In this document: piece after piece, positions 1 to 11,288 of the stretch
Layout: every line of letters begins with the position of its first letter
How positions within the stretch are numbered: the first letter of the stretch is position 1
DNA from: Massospora cicadina
Lineage: Eukaryota > Entomophthoromycota > Entomophthoromycetes > Entomophthorales > Entomophthoraceae
Assembly (NCBI GenBank): GCA_022478985.1
Contig: JAKSZP010002696.1
Span: forward strand, 62,001-126,000
Length of the DNA: 64,000 nucleotides
Reading direction: 5' to 3'
Notes under the pieces: generated by a model
The model's database searches: none
Told to the model about the DNA's origin: nothing
Seen by the model: only the letters and a program-made list of their open reading frames with translations
Translations under genes and position numbers: made by a program

Positions 1-1066
1 CCACATTTTCTTCCAAATTAGGTTCTTCAAAATTCATTCTGTTTGGATTAGTTGTTTGGTTTTCTGTGGGATTCGATTGGCTCATTGTTTCAAGTTCATA
101 CGTGTCTTCCTGAATCTGTTCAGGTGAGATGGATGATTCCGTTGAGGCCTTTGCCTTGGCCACGGTCACCTTGTAAGCTTGTTTGGCTTTTTTCATTCTT
201 TTTGGGGAAATTGGGTCAATTATTTTATATTGTGCATATTCCCCCAGTTGAAAGCTTGTGTGGTGTCTGGGATTTTGGTGTACTCTGAGTCATCTTTTTA
301 CATTTCTTCCTCACAGAATTACATTTTCTCTTAGGCCTTCTTTTATGGGACAAGCATGAATCTTATGCCCAAAGGTCTGGCAGAGGTCGCATATGGGGGT
401 GCACTCTTCACTGTTGCATAAATTAATTTGGGATTTTCCCCATCAATAATAAAGGATGTGACGTGAGGGATTTTTGTGGTATCCTCCACTATCTTCTGGT
501 TTGGGAAATGATTACGATTTTTTTCTAGTGCTAAGGGTTGGAATCAGCTGGAATCTTTGCATTTTGAATTGTTTGAGTTCTCCGTAGGATTCCAAGCCTT
601 CCTGGAGATGTTGTTCAACTACAATGCACGCCAGTGTAGTTGGAAGGTAATCAAAATTATAAAAATGTCTCTGGATTCTGTCCAACGTGTGCATTTGGTT
701 GATATCAAATCTTGACCATCAGTAAGGTCAATCACTACTCTGAACTTCACTGCTTCATTCACTTCTTCCACTATTTTAAACCCAAGATCTACACAACCTT
801 TGCAAATAGTATGGGTTGTCAAGTACACCACGAGTGGGAATAATTTATGTTGGGCTTCCCAAATTTTACCACATTGTTGGTGTCTCTGTGCCCAAGATAA
901 TATGTATCCCATGTTCCACCAACAATAACAGTTGCAAGCGGGATACTTCCATGTAGCTGCAGTACTTTGATAAAAAAATCCACAAAACCCGCGGGGTGCA
1001 CCATCTCAGGTTTTTTGTTTTACTGTTGTTTTCATTTATTCCTGTGCTCTTGGTGCTTTTGGCCAT
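1..1066 (-). pseudogene. LINE ORF1 (nucleic-acid-binding protein), 5' part of a minus-strand LINE copy
   Basis: Minus-strand reading frames, shifted several times, match the ORF1 of the better preserved LINE at 21.8-23.2 kb. Shared blocks include a DLGF motif, the CTRWT segment and a YGE...FKMQ segment. A zinc knuckle (C-X2-C-X4-H-X4-C, read as CDLCQTFGHKIHAC) lies at about 350-391. ORF1 proteins of L1-like elements bind the element RNA. Weakly matching leader sequence may continue to about 1235, where gypsy G1 coding begins, so this LINE may have inserted into G1. The rest of the element lies beyond the left edge. Multiple stops and frameshifts show it is dead. Confidence 0.75.
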
Positions 1067-1235
1067 GCAGATCCAAGTCTGCTACCCTTTATCACATTCA
1101 CCCAATTCTGTACTTGCTTATTAATTGTGATCATCCTATCTGGTATTGATTATCAAATTGTTCTGTTTCTATTGAACTGTCTACTAAAACCTATAGTAAA
1201 AGGAATGAAAAGCACTGACTTTTAGGTGATTTGAA

Positions 1236-1932
1236 ACGTTTTTTTGTGCTAATTTATCTTGAAAATATCACCTTTTTATTAAAAAATTTTTACTGAGCAC
1301 ATAGATCATCTCTGGCAAGTTTTCCAATGGTTATGGCAAGCTTCATTAAAACTAAAACTGTCAAAGTCTCTTTCAGAGCAAAATAGACTTTTAGTGCCAT
1401 AAGGCAGGTAAAGCTGGAATATCCTCAATGATGACAAGGTTATGGCCATTTCTAAGATGTCACCCTAAATCCTTACGTGATGTACAGGTTTTTTAGGGAT
1501 GGTTGGATATTATCTCCAATTTATACCACAATTTTCTGACACCTCTGAGCCTTTTTACCATAATATTGAAGAAAGGGATATCCTTCAAGTGGAAAAAGAG
1601 CAAAAGCAGGCCTTTGGCATTTTATGCACTGCTCTCTCCCATTATCCAGTACTTATGCATCCTAATTTTGATAAACCCTTTCTCCTCTTTACCAATGCTA
1701 GCAATATAGCCATAGGAGCCATACTATCTCAGTTTGATTACTTGGTGGACCATCCTATCGTCTACTATAGCAAAACCTTAACCAGAGCCAAACACAACCA
1801 TAGCATTATGGAATGTGAATGCTTGGAGGTACTACTGGCTATTAAGTATTTCTGACCTTATTTACAAGGGAAACATTTCACCATAAGCACAAATGATGCT
1901 TTATTGCTATTGCTTCAGCAAATGAATGATCC
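1236..1932 (+). pseudogene. Ty3/gypsy G1: end of reverse transcriptase and start of RNase H
   Basis: The frame starts with YLENI, the position of the RT catalytic YxDD box, here with both aspartates lost. An EHIDHL segment and the thumb-region motif GYY.QFIP follow (about 1499). The tether and RNase H start are clear: P.L.HP.FDKPF, then TNAS in place of the usual TDAS, GAILSQ and YYSKTL. RNase H stops at the end of the NDP segment where unit R6 is inserted. Most of the upstream pol is missing. G1 resembles G2 and, more distantly, G3, G5 and G6. Frameshifts and stops make it non-functional. Confidence 0.8.
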
Positions 1933-3181
1933 TGTCAAGATCTGAGGATCGCTTGCTTGATAAATTAAATCCTGCACAGTAAATTGGGCTTAAATTTGGC
2001 TGGTGGATCCTCAATTTGGCCAGTTGTTTACAGTTTTAGAACCGTTCAAAAATGCAATAGGTATACAAAAATGGCTCCAACATGTCTGGCTGATTTTGGG
2101 TTTAATTTTATCCTCATAATTGGGAACTTCAGCTGAGGCAGGCAAATTGGCAAGCTGGGGATCCTGAGATCCCAGCTTGCTGACACTCTCCAAAAGCGAC
2201 TTTAGATACAAATGAAATGAAGATAAAATAAAGTAGATTTTTTAGACTAGTTTATTTTGATAATATTCACTAGGCCAGGCGCCAGTATTTATACCTCTAG
2301 GGAATCTCCTGGCCACATCCAGCACAAAATTTCGACAGCTATTTTTCCACTTAAATTGGCCTACAACTGAAACCTTTTCTTAGGTTCTTTGGTAGCAAAA
2401 AACTCTCAAAATTGGGAGGATTTCAGGTACAAAAATTGCAATTAAAGCATGCAAAGTAGTCCTAAGATCTTCAAGATTTCAGTTTCATCATACTGCTGAC
2501 AAAACACACCTTCTGTGAAATTTTGGCTTCAATTATAGAAAATGACGCACCCCTAATCAGGACATTGACAGGCCTCTTCCTACGTAGCCTTAAGTAACCC
2601 CCTTCAGGTGGTCCACATAAGTGCTATCATGCTGATTATGCATATCAACATATAAATTTCGCCCTCAGGAAGAAAATTAATATCATTGTTCATTTGTTCA
2701 AATGTCCATGGGACTTTTAAACATAATTTTAGGTTGTCCCCAAATTATTTTGTATATGATTGAATGGTTTGTGTTTAAATAATTGGGACCAATTGCCTAG
2801 ATTTGATGAATTGGAATCGCTATAATATGTGAGCTTATTCTGGCCAAGCGCCTGATAAATTACTCAATCAAATTGTCATTGAGATAATTGGCCCAACTGT
2901 GCAAATGTATTTGGCCTGAGCTTCTGATAGAATAATTAATTAAATTGATGTTGAGTTGATCAACCTGGCCGAGTAGTTGCAGAGAAGGTTAATTTAAATG
3001 TGTGGGGTTATTCAGCATAAGCTTTAGTAATATAATTTAATCCACGTAGCAATAATCAGCCCAAGCTGTGTTATTGTATTAGGTTTTAATTAGATTATTA
3101 GTTCAAGCATTAGGTGGTAAAATTGGCCCAATCTGTAGGTTGTCAAAGGGTTTATTTCCAAGTCAACCACAGAATTTGATA
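1933..3181. mobile_element. R6: solo-LTR-like unit inside G1 RNase H
   Basis: This 1249-bp non-coding block interrupts the G1 RNase H frame exactly between NDP and a continuation beginning GNIRPMG. It starts TGTCAAG and ends TTGATA (expected TTGACA), so the ends look like decayed LTR termini. The flanking pentamers are gatcc (1928-1932) and tatcc (3182-3186), which fits a 5-bp TSD with one change. A TATA-like stretch lies near 2289. No coding potential is evident. The orientation is uncertain. It is most simply a solo LTR from an element not otherwise seen in the window. Confidence 0.55.
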
Positions 3182-3186
3182 TATCC

Positions 3187-4535
3187 TAACGGGAATATTA
3201 GACCAATGGGCATTAAAAATTCAAAACTACTATTTTCTATTATTCATCAACCAGGTCCCATACACCAAAATGTGGATTGCATATCCAGCCTACCCATGTT
3301 ACCTCTAACTGAACATAAGGAGGATTAACTCTACAAACTCTTATCAAAATGCATATATGGTAAGAGACTTCCTGACCCTTCAAAAGAATTAGCAATAAAA
3401 TTGGCGAATATTCGAGTTAAAAACAGTAAACTTACAAATTTGTAGCTTAAAGATGGTTGCCTTACATATGCCACTGGTGAGAACTGACATCATATTGTAG
3501 GGACATCTGCAAGTTGGTCACAGGGAATTTGGAAACCTTACCAGTGGCTCAGTACCAGTGTTACTGGGAAGGAATGCTTTCTTGATTCAAGATGTCTTAG
3601 AGTCCCGCCTGGTATGTAAAAGCCAAGCCAGACCTAATCCTTGTCCTCAACATCCAGTGGTTCCAACCTGTGACCCCTTTCATACTATTAGTATTGATGT
3701 TGTGAGACCACTTTCTCAAGCCTCTAATGGTCATTGGTTCCCCCTCCTAGCAGTGGATCATTTAACTAAGTGGATTGAACCTGTATCTGTACCTCCACTT
3801 TGGCAAAAGTTACCGCCACGTTGTTATATAATTGAATTATCACCCAGCATGGGTGCCCTAACATAATTCTCTCCAATAACGAGAAAAATTTCTAATTGTT
3901 GCTGGTGAATGATTTAGCCAATCCAATGGGCTCCACTCAGATATTCTCTACTCCATATAATATTGCAACCAATGAAATGGTAGAGCGTACACATAATACT
4001 CTATCTGCAACTTTCTAAATAAATGGCCATGACTGTCCCCCTTCATTGGTCCCAATACTTGCCTAATGAAATTCTGGCCTACATAATAAGTTATCATCAA
4101 ATAATAATTATGTCGCCCTTGCAAGCGTTGTATAAGAAATCATCAGCTCCTTTATAAATTGAAGTTCCTGCTTTATCAAGCTTCCCTTGAAGCCCCTGAA
4201 GTCACTATGAGAAGTATTGCCAATGAGATTATCTGAATTGGGCCCTAGCTTCCAAAATCTTAACTGATAACACTAATAGAGAAACTAGTCAGTTTAATGA
4301 CAGGCATGAGCCTCTTCCCACCTTATAACTGGATGATCTAGTCTTTTTCTACCATCATCAGACTGGAGGTCACTGTAATAATTTGAGAACCAACTGATCA
4401 ATTTTCTACAAAGATATTTAAAAGCGAGGGAATGAACACTCAATTGTGGAAGTCCCACAGGGCAACGTGGTAAATTGTATACACAGTTAACTTTTCCACC
4501 TGATTCCCCATTGCGCTAAGATCTAGAGGAGGCAT
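3187..4535 (+). pseudogene. Ty3/gypsy G1: RNase H end and integrase
   Basis: The frame resumes with the RNase H end (IIHQPGPIHQNVDCIS, the usual H.PG..N..AD.LSR region) and runs into integrase. The first core aspartate sits in ISIDVVRPL (about 3690), followed by AVDHLTKWIEPV; the second lies near a degraded NIILSNNEKNF (about 3860-3890). A YNIATNEMVERTHNTL stretch marks the later core near 3960-4010. Integrase joins element cDNA to chromosomal DNA. Stops are frequent after 3870. A purine-rich tract (ctagaggaggc, about 4523-4533) directly precedes the LTR and is the likely polypurine tract. Confidence 0.75.
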
Positions 4536-4995
4536 TGTCAAGATTTTGCTGAAATCATAGTTCACGTGTGTTAGATGACAGAAATCAAACCCAATCTGAC
4601 AAAATAGATAGAACCATTATCTGTGATAATCCCTGACAAAATTTTAGGTCTTTTGATATCAGGGATAAACTCTGACTTGGGTGATTAAATAATACTTACC
4701 TGAAATCCCCTTAATATTGGGGTTTAAACCCAATCTATGCAGCGATCAAATTCCGTTTGACAGAAATGAACAGCATGCCACAGAATCCCTAACTGATAAA
4801 TGAGTTTAGATCTTAGCTCAGAACACTTGGAGAATTATAAGGAAAAGTCATTGATTTTCCATATAATCACTTGTCTAACTAAATGAACTTTACTCTCTTA
4901 TTGCCATTGATAATTTGGCTTATCTCTATTTTATTTTAGGGATAAAAAATAGTTAGGATTCACCACTCAAAGACCTTTATCCTGATTCAGACTTT
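4536..4995 (+). repeat. 3' LTR of G1
   Basis: It begins TGTCAAG right after the polypurine tract of G1. It aligns with the LTR at 5996 over the first ~60 bp and more weakly beyond. The right edge is approximate, because G2 integrase sequence is recognisable from about 5000. The terminal CA and the TSD were not identified. Confidence 0.5.
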
Positions 4996-4999
4996 TCAG

Positions 5000-5995
5000 C
5001 CAAGGAAAGTATAATTATAATCTAAAACCTAGGAACTTTGGGTCCCCTTGTCTTAAAAATAAAGGACAAGTTGTCTAAAACCCCTCCATCCCAACATTGG
5101 CCCTACCCCTAAACCCCAACATCATGTTGTTCCTCCCTAAAAACCCTTTTATATGGTAAGCATCGATGTTGTGGGACCTCTACCTCAAGCATCTAATGCC
5201 CATTGATTCCTCATACTGGCCATTGATCATTTAACTAAGTGGAATGAAGCCATATGCCTTTCATCAGTGGTAGAAAAAATACCTCTTTATTTTTCTATAA
5301 AAAATTATAACCAACACAGGTTTCCTAACATAATTTTCTCCAATAATGAACATAACTTTGAAAATTGCTGGTGCAAGAAAAAAAACTAAATTAATGTGGT
5401 CCACTCAAGTCTTTTCCTCCCTTTATCATTCTGCAACCAATGATTTGGTAGAGCAGGTGAATACTACATAAACTACAACCCTTTGGAAAATGGGCTTGAC
5501 TGACCCTCTAATTTGGCCAAAGTACTTACCTAGTGTAATTATAGCATAACAAATTAATTAACCATAAGATTCAAAAAATGTATTCCATTCAAGCCTTATA
5601 AAGAAGGAATCCCGAAATTGCCTTCTAAAATGCAATTCATGTTAGAACAAGCCTCCCCCAACGCCCCTGAAGCTATTGTATGAGTTATCTCTAATAAAAA
5701 ATCTAGCTTCAAATTTTGACTTCATAAAATTGTCTGATGCCACCTTATGACAAATAATTGTTGATGATAGCAATGACCCACTGCATGCCTCACAGCCATG
5801 TGCTTTGTTTTTTACCATCACTAGTCAAGTGGAAGAGACATCAAATTAGGCTCCAATTGGTCAGGATCTTACAAAGTCGTCTATAAAAAGGGAAGCTACA
5901 CTTGATAGTTGAGGTCTTCCAGTAAACTGTGATAATCTGAGTACATAATTGAGTTTTATGACCTTTTCCCCCTATTCCAAGAGTTATATGGGCGT
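5000..5995 (+). pseudogene. Ty3/gypsy G2: integrase fragment
   Basis: This is a second integrase copy of the G1 family lying head-to-tail behind the G1 LTR. The core reads SIDVVGPLPQASNAHWF near 5160 and AIDHLTKWNEA near 5220, followed by FPNIIFSNNEHNFE. The G1 counterparts at 3690-3890 are clearly homologous. Gag, protease and RT of this copy are absent, so it is a remnant of a tandem or recombined insertion. Many stops are present. Confidence 0.7.
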
Positions 5996-6285
5996 TGTAG
6001 GAAATTTAGACTGATATGATAATTCATTATTCTCTGATGTTCAGACCTAATCCTCATCCAAGTATTGACATATACTGCTGTAAGGTATCATCTCAAATCT
6101 AAAGGATAGATACTTTTGAGGTCAGAGACCAAACCTAATACAATCATAAAATGTTATTGCTGAAAAAACACAAGATGTCAAAAAGAACCCAAATAGCGAT
6201 CTATTTAGATTTTGTCTTGTAAGAGCATAGTTATTGTCCCAAAGTTAGTACCTGATTTCCCCTCTTAATTATTCTTGGTATTTTT
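5996..6285 (+). repeat. 3' LTR of G2 (partial)
   Basis: It begins TGTAGGAAATTTAG and aligns with the G1 LTR start at 4536. It is shorter than the G1 LTR and appears cut by the minus-strand LINE derivative whose 3' tail lies at about 6286-6335. Confidence 0.45.
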
Positions 6286-6435
6286 ATTTAGATTTATTAT
6301 GAGGCACACTGACCAGGGGATGGACATTAACAAAGTGCAGAAAGTGACAAAACAAAACAAAAAACCTGAACTAACTAAATTCTCCAACCAAAAGAAAATC
6401 ACCATTTAAAGAATGGGCAAAACATAAAGATCAAG

Positions 6436-6672
6436 ATACCAACCTACCAGGTGGGACAGCGCTGAGGCGCTCATCCTACTATGGTGGAAGGGGAGGGGGA
6501 TTGGGGGGCTCATTCTCAGTCTCATTCGCCTCATTGGCAAGGGCACGAGCCAAGGAGGAGAGCAAAGGGGTGGGGTGATCAGCGACTTGAGGAGCAAGTC
6601 AGTAATTAGTGGCTGCTTGAGAAAATGGTTGTGTTGGGATTTTTTCCCATATTCCCAGCCTGCTAGATTACC
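6436..6672 (-). pseudogene. ORF1 C-terminal part of LINE derivative copy 2
   Basis: Minus-strand frames match the C-terminus of the copy at 53.0-53.3 kb: a PTPLLS segment, then an acidic EANETENEPPNPPP stretch against the other copy's EAAKDEPPDPPP. The match ends in a short hydrophobic tail. It is joined to the main ORF1 body across the R3 insertion, with the break falling inside the segment corresponding to YLAGN. Frame changes occur near 6600. The function is that of ORF1 as a whole, presumably RNA binding. Confidence 0.6.
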
Positions 6673-7802
6673 TGGTATCGCTAGGGGAAAAAATTCCCTA
6701 AGGTAAAGTGAATTGGAAATTGGTTGACCCAATTCTTGGAGGAACTACGTTTGGGGGATTTTAGGATATTTATCTGGTCATATCCATTGGGGATCAATCC
6801 AGATGAATACCTAATATCTCATTGGGTGGAGCGGCCGACGAAATAAGAGTATCTGATAGTAATTAACTATCAGGTGTACCAATTGGGATTGGTTGGGTTT
6901 CATCATCGACTGATTGGGAATGTTTAATGAGTTGCAAGGCGAGTGATGCCACCTGCAATTAGCAAATTGATTGGTTAGTGAAGTGACCTGCCATAATGGG
7001 TAAAAAGTCCCATTATCTAAGCAGGTTGCTAGCCAATTATGGATGATTTGCTTGGATTGAGAGGAAAATGTTAAGGATACATTTCTGGCTCTTTCCATTT
7101 GAGATCTCGAGGATGTCTAACATCGGAATCCTTGTCAGAATGGGGAAGACCTTCGCTGCCAAGATGAGGATGGGTGATTCAATGGCAACGGCTGTCATTG
7201 CATTGAAGAGATGTCAACTGAGGGTTAGACAGCCGAATCCCCTATAAATTCCCTAGAATTCACTATAATAAGAAAACACACACTGATTGACACATATTTA
7301 CAGTCAGAGAAGAACTAATAAAGTACATTTTTAGTTTGACTGTAGATTTGGTAATAGTTAGACTATCAGCATCTAGCGTGAAGATTCCATCTCAAGGATA
7401 TTATTGCAGAAGGCAATAATTTGTAGAATCTCAGAGAAGAGTAGAGATCTGAGTGGGGATCTAGAGATGAAGGGAACCACGGCTAAGGAATTGCTGCCAG
7501 CTGTGTGTTGGGCCTAAGGAGACTGTCATCAGAGGATCTTAATGAAGATCAAGTGGACAGGATTATAGGGAACAAATCCCTAAGAGTGCGGTATTCAGTA
7601 TTATTAGAAGTACTAGCTGAAGCGTTGGCCTGAAGATAATTATAATTGACTACAGATAATAGTCATAATACTATAATCGGATTATATATATTCTTACAAC
7701 ATGAGGTGCATGAGGAAACTGAACCTGTGCAGTAGAAAGATTACTAGTGTTGACCTCTGATAATCAACTCCTAAGAGTAAAATTTTTACTGGTTGTACAA
7801 CA
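6673..7802. mobile_element. R3 copy 1: LTR-like repeat inside LINE ORF1
   Basis: This block separates two halves of one ORF1 frame, so it is an insertion. In the plus orientation it starts TGGTATCGC and ends TTGTACAACA. Part of it (about 6960-7130) matches sequence near 39.74-39.84 kb, including an inverted motif around ATGGGTAAAA...CCCATTA. A TATA-like CTATAAATT lies near 7240. The flanking pentamers ttacc and gtaag do not match, so boundaries are inferred from the ORF1 break rather than from a TSD. Short open minus-strand frames inside are not supported as genes. Confidence 0.5.
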
Positions 7803-9348
7803 GTAAGTTGCCAATGTACTTGGCAAGGGTGGCCTCTGCCTTAATGCGGAGGGCAGGGAGCTGGGACAATGAATCTACAGAGACAGGTAACCTGAGAGTT
7901 GGCTTGCGAGGCAGAAACCACTCTCTGGATGGCCTCCTTAGCGCACTTGTGGGCAACTTCAATGGACAATTTGTGGTTTATGGGTGTGGATGGCTTAAGG
8001 ATGGGGGCAGGATTTCCATGGCTAGCACTGCTACTGATGATTCTGCCATTTCACGGATAGAGGTTTTATCGGGTTGGGTGGTTGCTGTGACAGTAAGCTG
8101 GTGATCTAAGCAGAACTCCACAGCATCCAGTTGGGGGCGTAAAATCAATGGGCGACTGGTTTGGGAGTTCATCTCTGGACAAATTCATCATATGTGGGTT
8201 ACGATGCCTCTATAACATTTACCCATTTCATCAGTTTACAGCCAATGAGGACCATGGGTTCAAATCAAACTCAAAAGTTGGGTCAGCGAATTGAAGTGGT
8301 GTTGCTGGTGATTGCAGAATAACATGGGAACCCATATTAGTCCAAGCAATCCCTGATTGGATGAGGCGCAGGTGGCACTGGGTGAGGCGCATGTGGCACT
8401 GGCCTGAGGTAGGGGCTGATTGGCTGCAGCAGGCACTAAGGCGGCAGCAGGCTTTGGGGAAGGGGGTAGGATTGTGCCCCATGTCAGAAAAGTAGTGGGG
8501 TGGGAGGAAAAGTGGGGGCCTTACAATGACTGTGCTGGGTCCAAGGAAGTTGCGAGGGAGGGGCATTTGTGCTTTGAGTGATCTAACTCAAAGCAGAAAG
8601 GACATATTGTCCTTCCGCCCTCTACACGGGTCTAGAATGGGTGGTCATGGGCTGAGGGTATGATGGCGCGGGGTGGAATAAACAAAGCGATTTTAAAATT
8701 AATGGGGCTGATCATGGCAAATGCCTGAGGCCCAACTAGGCGAGTGACCCCATTGGGAACCATGAACTGAAGGATGGGTTGGAGCCATACGCGGCTAATA
8801 CATCCATTAACTCCTGATGGAGTACTGTGGGGGGGGAGGTGAGTGGGCAACCCCGCGAACTGAACCACCATAATGGTGTCAGTGGGGAGCTGGGTGTGTG
8901 TTGTTGGTATAGGGTTGCCCTTGAAGACCAAGGGCACAGTAGCCACAGTGGCAGCATCAGCTTTGCAGGTGAAGCCGAGGTCAAAATACCCCTTAAAGGG
9001 GCAGAAGTTGATGAAGCTGACTGGCTGCATCACCACCTGGGCCAGGTCGATAATTGCATGTTCCTCATATGGGAACAATCTATCATATTTGACCTGAAGG
9101 CCAAAATGGAGCTGGGAGTGGGGGAGAATGAGTTGGCTGTGAGGCACCGCCTGGGTTCGTGCCAGGTGGATGGCGAGATCCTTGGGTGGACTAAACTGAC
9201 CCAAGGACTTATTTTGACTGGATGATCCAGACTGAGCGCGTTTTCCCACCAGATGGAAAATGCTAGGCGGGGTTTCGCCGCTGCCCCATATTGGAGAAGC
9301 TGGTGGTGAATCCAATGTCATTGGGGATTGAATGGCCGCGGTTAACAT
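7803..9348 (-). pseudogene. LINE-type ORF1 protein (family 2), main part
   Basis: An open stretch of 238 codons runs from an ATG at 9348 to 8632, then continues with frameshifts to 7803. Around residues 135-150 lies FKGYFDLGFTCKADAATVA, homologous to the DLGF region of the LINE ORF1 at 22 kb. A zinc knuckle read as CPFCFELDHSKHKC (C-X2-C-X4-H-X4-C) lies near 8570-8610. Proline-rich sequence follows, then LPALRIKAEATLAKYIGN near 7800-7860, matching LPDARIKAEKALTEYL in the copy at 53.0 kb. ORF1 proteins coat LINE RNA. This is the longest preserved stretch of the family here. No RT follows. Confidence 0.75.
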
Positions 9349-9490
9349 TTGATTGCTAATTGTTTTACTTACTTTTCTGTTTTACTAATAAAACTGCTCA
9401 AAAGTGACTTTGAGCAGAAACTCCTTGGCATATTTATGTTTAATGTTTTTAACAATTACTTTCGCTGCTATTAGTATAGCAAATCTAAGG

Positions 9491-9918
9491 ACATTCTCCA
9501 TTTAAGGAGCTCTTACTTTTGATTGGTAAATATTTAAAAAAAAATTATGCCAGGGGCTCTGGTTTTGAACTTTTTCAGAACAGTTTGATATCATCCCCCA
9601 CGTCCTGACATAAATGTTTACAAGAGGTTTATGTACAGGCCCAATTTCTTCAAGCATGTGGCTATAAAGACAAAATGCCCCAACGGGTCCTGCTGTCAAT
9701 CACTTTTCTTATTTTAACTAGTAATGGGCGGTCCCAAACTGAGGGGGATACACTGAATTTTATTCATATTATGCCTGAGCTCCTATGAGCTTGTGGAGAT
9801 AAGGGAAAGGGGATGGATTAAGAAATGAGGTGGAGTGATCCGCCAGAGCTGAGCATATGATCAAATATATGGGTGGGCAGTTAGCAATATGGCAGAGTTT
9901 TTAAGGTCATCTAGGAAT
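9491..9918. other. Unassigned segment with a possible short retroposon remnant
   Basis: No confident coding match was found. Positions about 9712-9755 carry, on the minus strand, the core ATCCCCCTCAGTTTGGGACC followed by TAGT and an A-rich tail. It matches the mini-insertions at 20.82 and 37.48 kb. The right edge is the start of R1 copy A. Confidence 0.4.
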
Positions 9919-10810
9919 TGTAAGTCCAGGGGAGCATCCCCTCTTCCTGGACTGGGTGGTGTTTCTGTTTCCTTAAAAAAGGGGTCCAAAAAGCGTAGCT
10001 GTCCCTCTTGTTTCACAGGGAGATCATTCCCATGTGATAGGCAAGCAATGGGTAACATCTCTTCCCTTGAAAATTCCACCACCTGTCCCTGAAATTGCCT
10101 CCACCAAATTAATATGGCAAAATGAGGAAATCTGCGCCAAAAATACTTGGAAGCCACCACTTTCATAGGCAAAAAGGTTCTTTTGAAGTTGATGGCAACA
10201 AGCATTTAAAATTATGGTCCAAAATTCCTTTAACCCTTGGAAACAATGCTTGACGGGCGTGCACATTCAGTGAATAAGGAATCAAATGTCAAATTCTCAG
10301 CAAAACTCGCCATTGTCATTGGGCCATTGGGGAAAGTTGTCATCATTTTAAAATTTGCTCCAAACCCATTGGGGACAAAGCCTGATGGGTTTGTACTTCT
10401 TAATAAGAATGTGTCCAGTGTCAAATCCTCAGTTAAACTTGACAATAGCATTGGGCCATTGAATAATGTTGTTGCCAATTTGAAACTCCCCTCAAAAACA
10501 TCAGAGACAAAACCCAAAGGGCATATACCTCCTAAGACGAATATCGCCACCATCCTGAAACCCTCCCACCATAAATTAGGTTCATTGTTTGATGCATCTT
10601 GTTTGACTAAATGGACACCAAAGCAACCAGATGTGGGTGGGTTATGTATCCCAAATATGTTCCCAACCTCTTGGGACTATCCATATGTGGGGTGGCCTTT
10701 GGATGTTCCCATTGCCTGTTGGGTTAGACGCTGTCATGCTAACTGTTAAATATATGGAGAAACCGCAATTTAAGCATCTGAAATCGAATTGACAGCAACT
10801 TGGACCACTG
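9919..10810 (+). pseudogene. R1 protein, copy A (unknown function, internal 44-residue duplication)
   Basis: The same frame is recognisable in all four R1 copies, which argues for real coding history. Blocks in order are AVPLVSQGDHSHVIG (from 9998), WVTSLPLKIPPPVPE, then NEEICA near 10120. After a frame change, 10237-10749 is open for 170 codons. That part holds two tandem copies of a ~44-residue unit: VKFSAKLAIVIGPLGKVV at 10288 and VKSSVKLDNSIGPLNNVV at 10420, spaced exactly 132 nt. The C-terminal block is PYVGWPLDVPIACWVRRCH (from about 10681). I do not recognise the family. The His/Cys pattern near the end could bind a metal, but that is speculation. Confidence 0.5.
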
Positions 10811-11288
10811 TTGAAAAATTTAAAGTCATTTTCAAATTTAATTAGTCTTTCTCCTCACTAAAAGTTTGTTGGGTTAGGTCAAATCTTGAGAGCCCCAATC
10901 CCAAGTCTTTCTAAGCATTCCCCAAATCAATTGTCTATCTAAGCAGTCATAACACACTGAGAAAATTGATGGTTAATTTTCACTTTTTAAAATTAATAAA
11001 ATCACATTTCCCAAAATTCTTATTTTTATCATGATAAAATTTATAAACCCCCTAACCTCATCATATTTCTACTAGCTCCCAAACCCATGGGCCTTGGCCA
11101 TGATAGCATGTTTTGTTGCTGGTTTTCTTTTCACATTTTTTGACCCTTTGGTACTCAATGGCAAAATAACTTCCCAATCAAATAAACGTCGTTCAAGAAG
11201 CAGTGCCTCTGGCACTCAGGCTTGTTATTTGAGTGTTTTGGCATCAGATTGGCAGGCCAGTTTAACTTAACATGTTGCTTTCCTGACA
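9919..11288 (+). mobile_element. R1 copy A: TG...CA-bounded coding repeat (1370 bp)
   Basis: It starts TGTAAGTCCAGGGG and ends CTGACA, the same ends as copies B (49466-50889) and C (29628-31481). The flanking pentamers are ggaat (9914-9918) and taaat (11289-11293), an imperfect match, whereas copies B and C have perfect 5-bp TSDs. The first two thirds encode the R1 protein (separate entry). The last ~450 bp is AT-rich and ends with a conserved block around GGCAGGCCAGT. The structure looks like a large solo LTR that carries coding sequence. No polymerase or integrase is present. Confidence 0.65.

Larger units (their letters stand above)
6286..9490 (-). mobile_element. ORF1-only LINE derivative, copy 2 (split by R3)
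   Basis: Read on the minus strand, the unit runs from a leader near 9490 through a long ORF1 to a LINE-type 3' tail at about 6335-6286. That tail reads CCATCCCCTGGTCAG followed by GCCTCATAATAAAT. ORF1 is split by unit R3 at 6673-7802. After the ORF1 stop the sequence passes straight into the 3' end, with no endonuclease or reverse transcriptase. The second copy at 51.5-53.4 kb has the same layout and a clear TSD. The 5' end and TSD of this copy could not be fixed. Confidence 0.65.

Noticed and set aside
8827..9225. Long plus-strand frames opposite the LINE ORF1
   Set aside because: They are antisense to the well-supported minus-strand ORF1 homologous to 51.6-53.3 kb.
10230..10553. 107-codon minus-strand frame in R1 copy A
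   Set aside because: The plus-strand frame is the one shared by all four R1 copies; the minus frame is its shadow.
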